Of a stretch of DNA of 64,000 bases, positions 62,230 through 64,000 are shown in pieces. The position numbers were made by a program, and so were the translations under genes. Source of the DNA: Flaviaesturariibacter aridisoli (GTDB lineage: Bacteria; Bacteroidota; Bacteroidia; Chitinophagales; Chitinophagaceae); assembly GCF_004343705.1 (NCBI RefSeq), contig NZ_SKFH01000018.1, forward strand, positions 1 through 64,000, written 5' to 3'. Every line of letters begins with the position of its first letter. The first letter of the stretch is position 1. The notes under the pieces are model-generated. The model saw only the letters and a program-made list of their open reading frames with translations, did no database searches and had not been told where the DNA came from.

Positions 62230-64000
62230 TAGTTGAGCAGCAGGGTTACCGTTTGATTTTTGGCGACCTCGGTGCCCGGCGCGATGTCCTGTAGGAGCAC
62301 CTTGCCACGGCCTTTGGCCACTACTTTCACATTCATATTCTCGAGCACATAGAGCGCGTCGCGTAAGGTCATGTTGCGCACGTCGGGGATGCGCTTTTTC
62401 ACCACGGTGATGGGCTTGGCCACGGCGCCATTCCAGGAGGCGTCGAAGCGCGCCCAGTCGCCTACCCTGGCCGAGTCGCGCACGGCCCGGACACCTACCG
62501 AGCGGAACACCTGCTTCACGCCGGGGGCATAGCCGGCGTAGTTGTAGCGCAGGCTGTCGGCAGTTACCGGCACTGTGGTACCGCGCTTCTGCTGCAGCTT
62601 CGTGGCAAATAGCTTCAGCGCCACTTCCTTGAACACCGGGGCCGCCAGGGCGCCACCGAAGTGCTTCACGGCATGGGGTTGCGTTTTCACCACCACGATG
62701 CAGGTATACTCGGGCACGTCGGCGGGGAAGTACCCGACGAAAGAAGCCTGGTACACGCCATCCGAATAACTGAGCGAGCCGCCCGCCACGTGCGCGGTTC
62801 CGGTTTTGCCGGCCACAGGGAACGGCATATCCTTGAAAATTTCCTTGGCGGTTCCTTCGATGGCCACGGCCTCCATGCAGGAGCGGGCATCGCGCACCAC
62901 CGAAGCCTTTACGATCTGCGGGTCGAGCACTTCGGGCTCCACGTCTTTTACCACGGCACCGCTCTGGCGGATGCTGCTCACGAGGTAAGGCCGCATCATT
63001 TTACCGTTGTTGGCGATGGCGTTGTACAGCATCAGCGTTTGCACCGGGCTTACTTCGATGGCGTAACCGAACGACATGGTGAGCATGGCGTGAAGGCCTT
63101 CTTTGTTGCGGCGCCACTTGGGGAGCAGCGGTGCTTCTTCACCCACGAGGCCGATACCCGGCTTGCGGTCAAGGCGGAAGCGGTGCAGGTAGCTCTTGAA
63201 TTTGCCGGGGTCCTCGGCGAAGGCTTTGTAGGCCAGCTTGGCCATGCCCACGTTCGACGAATGCGCAAAGGCTTCACGAACGGTGAGCATCGGCTTCGGA
63301 GCGCGCTCGGCGTCGTTGATGACGCGCACGCCCACGTATTCGGAACCGGCGCTGCCCACTTCCACGAGGTCGTTCACGCGGCTGCTGCCCGATTCGAGCA
63401 CGGAAAGCAGGGTGGCGAGCTTGATGGTGGAGCCGGGCTCGGTGGTATGCAGGGCGTAGTTGAGGTCTTCGTCGTAGCTCCCGTCTTTGCGGCGGCCCAG
63501 GTTGGCGATGGCTTTGATCTTACCGGTCTTCGTCTCCATCACGATGCAGGTGCCGTACTGGGAACCATTTTCGGAAAGGATCTTGAGCAGGGCATTCTCG
63601 GCTACGTCCTGGATGTTGACATCGAGGGTGGTGATGATATCCTTGCCGTTCTCGGGGTCGATCTCGTAGCCTTCCACCGGCACGTAAGCGCCGCCGGAGA
63701 TAAAGCGTACGAGGCGCTTGCCCGACTCCCCGCCGAGCAGCGAGTCGTAGGTGCGCTCGAGGCCTACATTCTGGGCGTTGGCGCGCGACAGGCCAATGGT
63801 GCGGCGGGCGAGCAGCCCGAAAGGATTAAGGCGGCGCGTGTTCGTTTCCACGATCACGCCGCTCTTGTTGCGACCGAGGCGCACCAGCGGCAGTGTGCGG
63901 AAAGTCTTATACTGGTCGAAGGAAAGGTTCTTGTGCAGGGAGAAGTAGCGGTTGCCCTGGTTGTAAGCGGCTTTCAGCTCCTTCTTGTATTCGCTGACGG
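62229..64000 (-). CDS. ftsI: class B penicillin-binding protein FtsI with PASTA domain (5' end outside window)
   Basis: The minus frame is open to the right edge, so the N-terminus and start are missing; at least 590 residues are present. It is the septal transpeptidase working with FtsW. The active-site motifs are EPGSTIKLA (SxxK), HSSNVGMAK (SxN) and GKTGTAHVAGG (KTG). The dimerisation region precedes them (LARRTIGLSR). A single PASTA domain ends the protein (IPDVRNMTLRDALYVLENMN). The GTG at 63884 is internal and not the start, because coding potential continues upstream of it. Confidence 0.95.
   Translation of the reverse strand, partial: VSEYKKELKAAYNQGNRYFSLHKNLSFDQYKTFRTLPLVRLGRNKSGVIVETNTRRLNPFGLLARRTIGLSRANAQNVGLERTYDSLLGGESGKRLVRFISGGAYVPVEGYEIDPENGKDIITTLDVNIQDVAENALLKILSENGSQYGTCIVMETKTGKIKAIANLGRRKDGSYDEDLNYALHTTEPGSTIKLATLLSVLESGSSRVNDLVEVGSAGSEYVGVRVINDAERAPKPMLTVREAFAHSSNVGMAKLAYKAFAEDPGKFKSYLHRFRLDRKPGIGLVGEEAPLLPKWRRNKEGLHAMLTMSFGYAIEVSPVQTLMLYNAIANNGKMMRPYLVSSIRQSGAVVKDVEPEVLDPQIVKASVVRDARSCMEAVAIEGTAKEIFKDMPFPVAGKTGTAHVAGGSLSYSDGVYQASFVGYFPADVPEYTCIVVVKTQPHAVKHFGGALAAPVFKEVALKLFATKLQQKRGTTVPVTADSLRYNYAGYAPGVKQVFRSVGVRAVRDSARVGDWARFDASWNGAVAKPITVVKKRIPDVRNMTLRDALYVLENMNVKVVAKGRGKVLLQDIAPGTEVAKNQTVTLLLN

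Noticed and set aside
63882-63884. GTG as the start of the FtsI gene
   Set aside because: In-frame coding sequence with FtsI-like composition continues upstream to the window edge, so the true start lies outside.

Overview
This is a high-GC window (roughly 60% by eye) from a member of the Bacteroidota, most probably a Chitinophagaceae-like bacterium; that rank is inference. The division and cell-wall cluster has the order known from this phylum (ftsI-murE-mraY-murD-ftsW-murG-murC-ftsQ-ftsA-ftsZ). Many start codons are preceded by the phylum's promoter box TAnnTTTG, and several families are largely confined to it (DUF6427, DUF3347-type copper-associated proteins, AraC regulators with a metal-binding N-terminus). 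MurE carries the DNPR motif, so meso-diaminopimelate peptidoglycan is expected. I saw no tRNA, rRNA, CRISPR array or insertion sequence.

Layout. 1-4376 (-): truncated large secreted protein with repeated SdrD-B-like modules. 4.7-12 kb: a GAF protein, a DsbD-type thiol-disulfide reductase with a separate DsbD-alpha-like partner, purQ, a DUF6427 membrane protein and an exported protein of unknown role. 12-23.4 kb: housekeeping and metabolism: kup, two tandem LD-carboxypeptidases, metG, a fused beta-oxidation enzyme, a membrane adenylate/guanylate cyclase and a FabH-like ketosynthase. 23.4-35.8 kb: a palindrome-rich patch, then a metal-handling island. The island holds a multicopper oxidase fused to a CopB-like C-terminus, a DUF3347-type protein, a copper chaperone, CopA, an AraC regulator with a CxxC metal-sensing domain, a P1B-4 ATPase, a Cys-rich Csp copper-storage protein, a Rnk/GreA-like gene broken by one in-frame TAG, and an FMN-type glutamate synthase. 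36.0-38 kb: small genes, including a divergent pair of homologous 52-residue peptides that I do not recognise. 38-49 kb: TlpA-like redoxin, Crp/Fnr regulator plus ClC channel, a zincin, an M16 peptidase pair, an epimerase, a histidine kinase/response regulator pair and a small lipoprotein. 49.3-64.0 kb (-): the dcw cluster, truncated at ftsI.

Two genome-scale patterns stand out. First, TAnnTTTG lies exactly 4-5 nt before the start codon of several genes, which predicts leaderless or nearly leaderless mRNAs. Second, short 7-9-nt periodic arrays and hairpin elements fill intergenic gaps, reach into stop codons, interrupt the dcw cluster, and appear in frame in the inter-domain linker of methionyl-tRNA synthetase.
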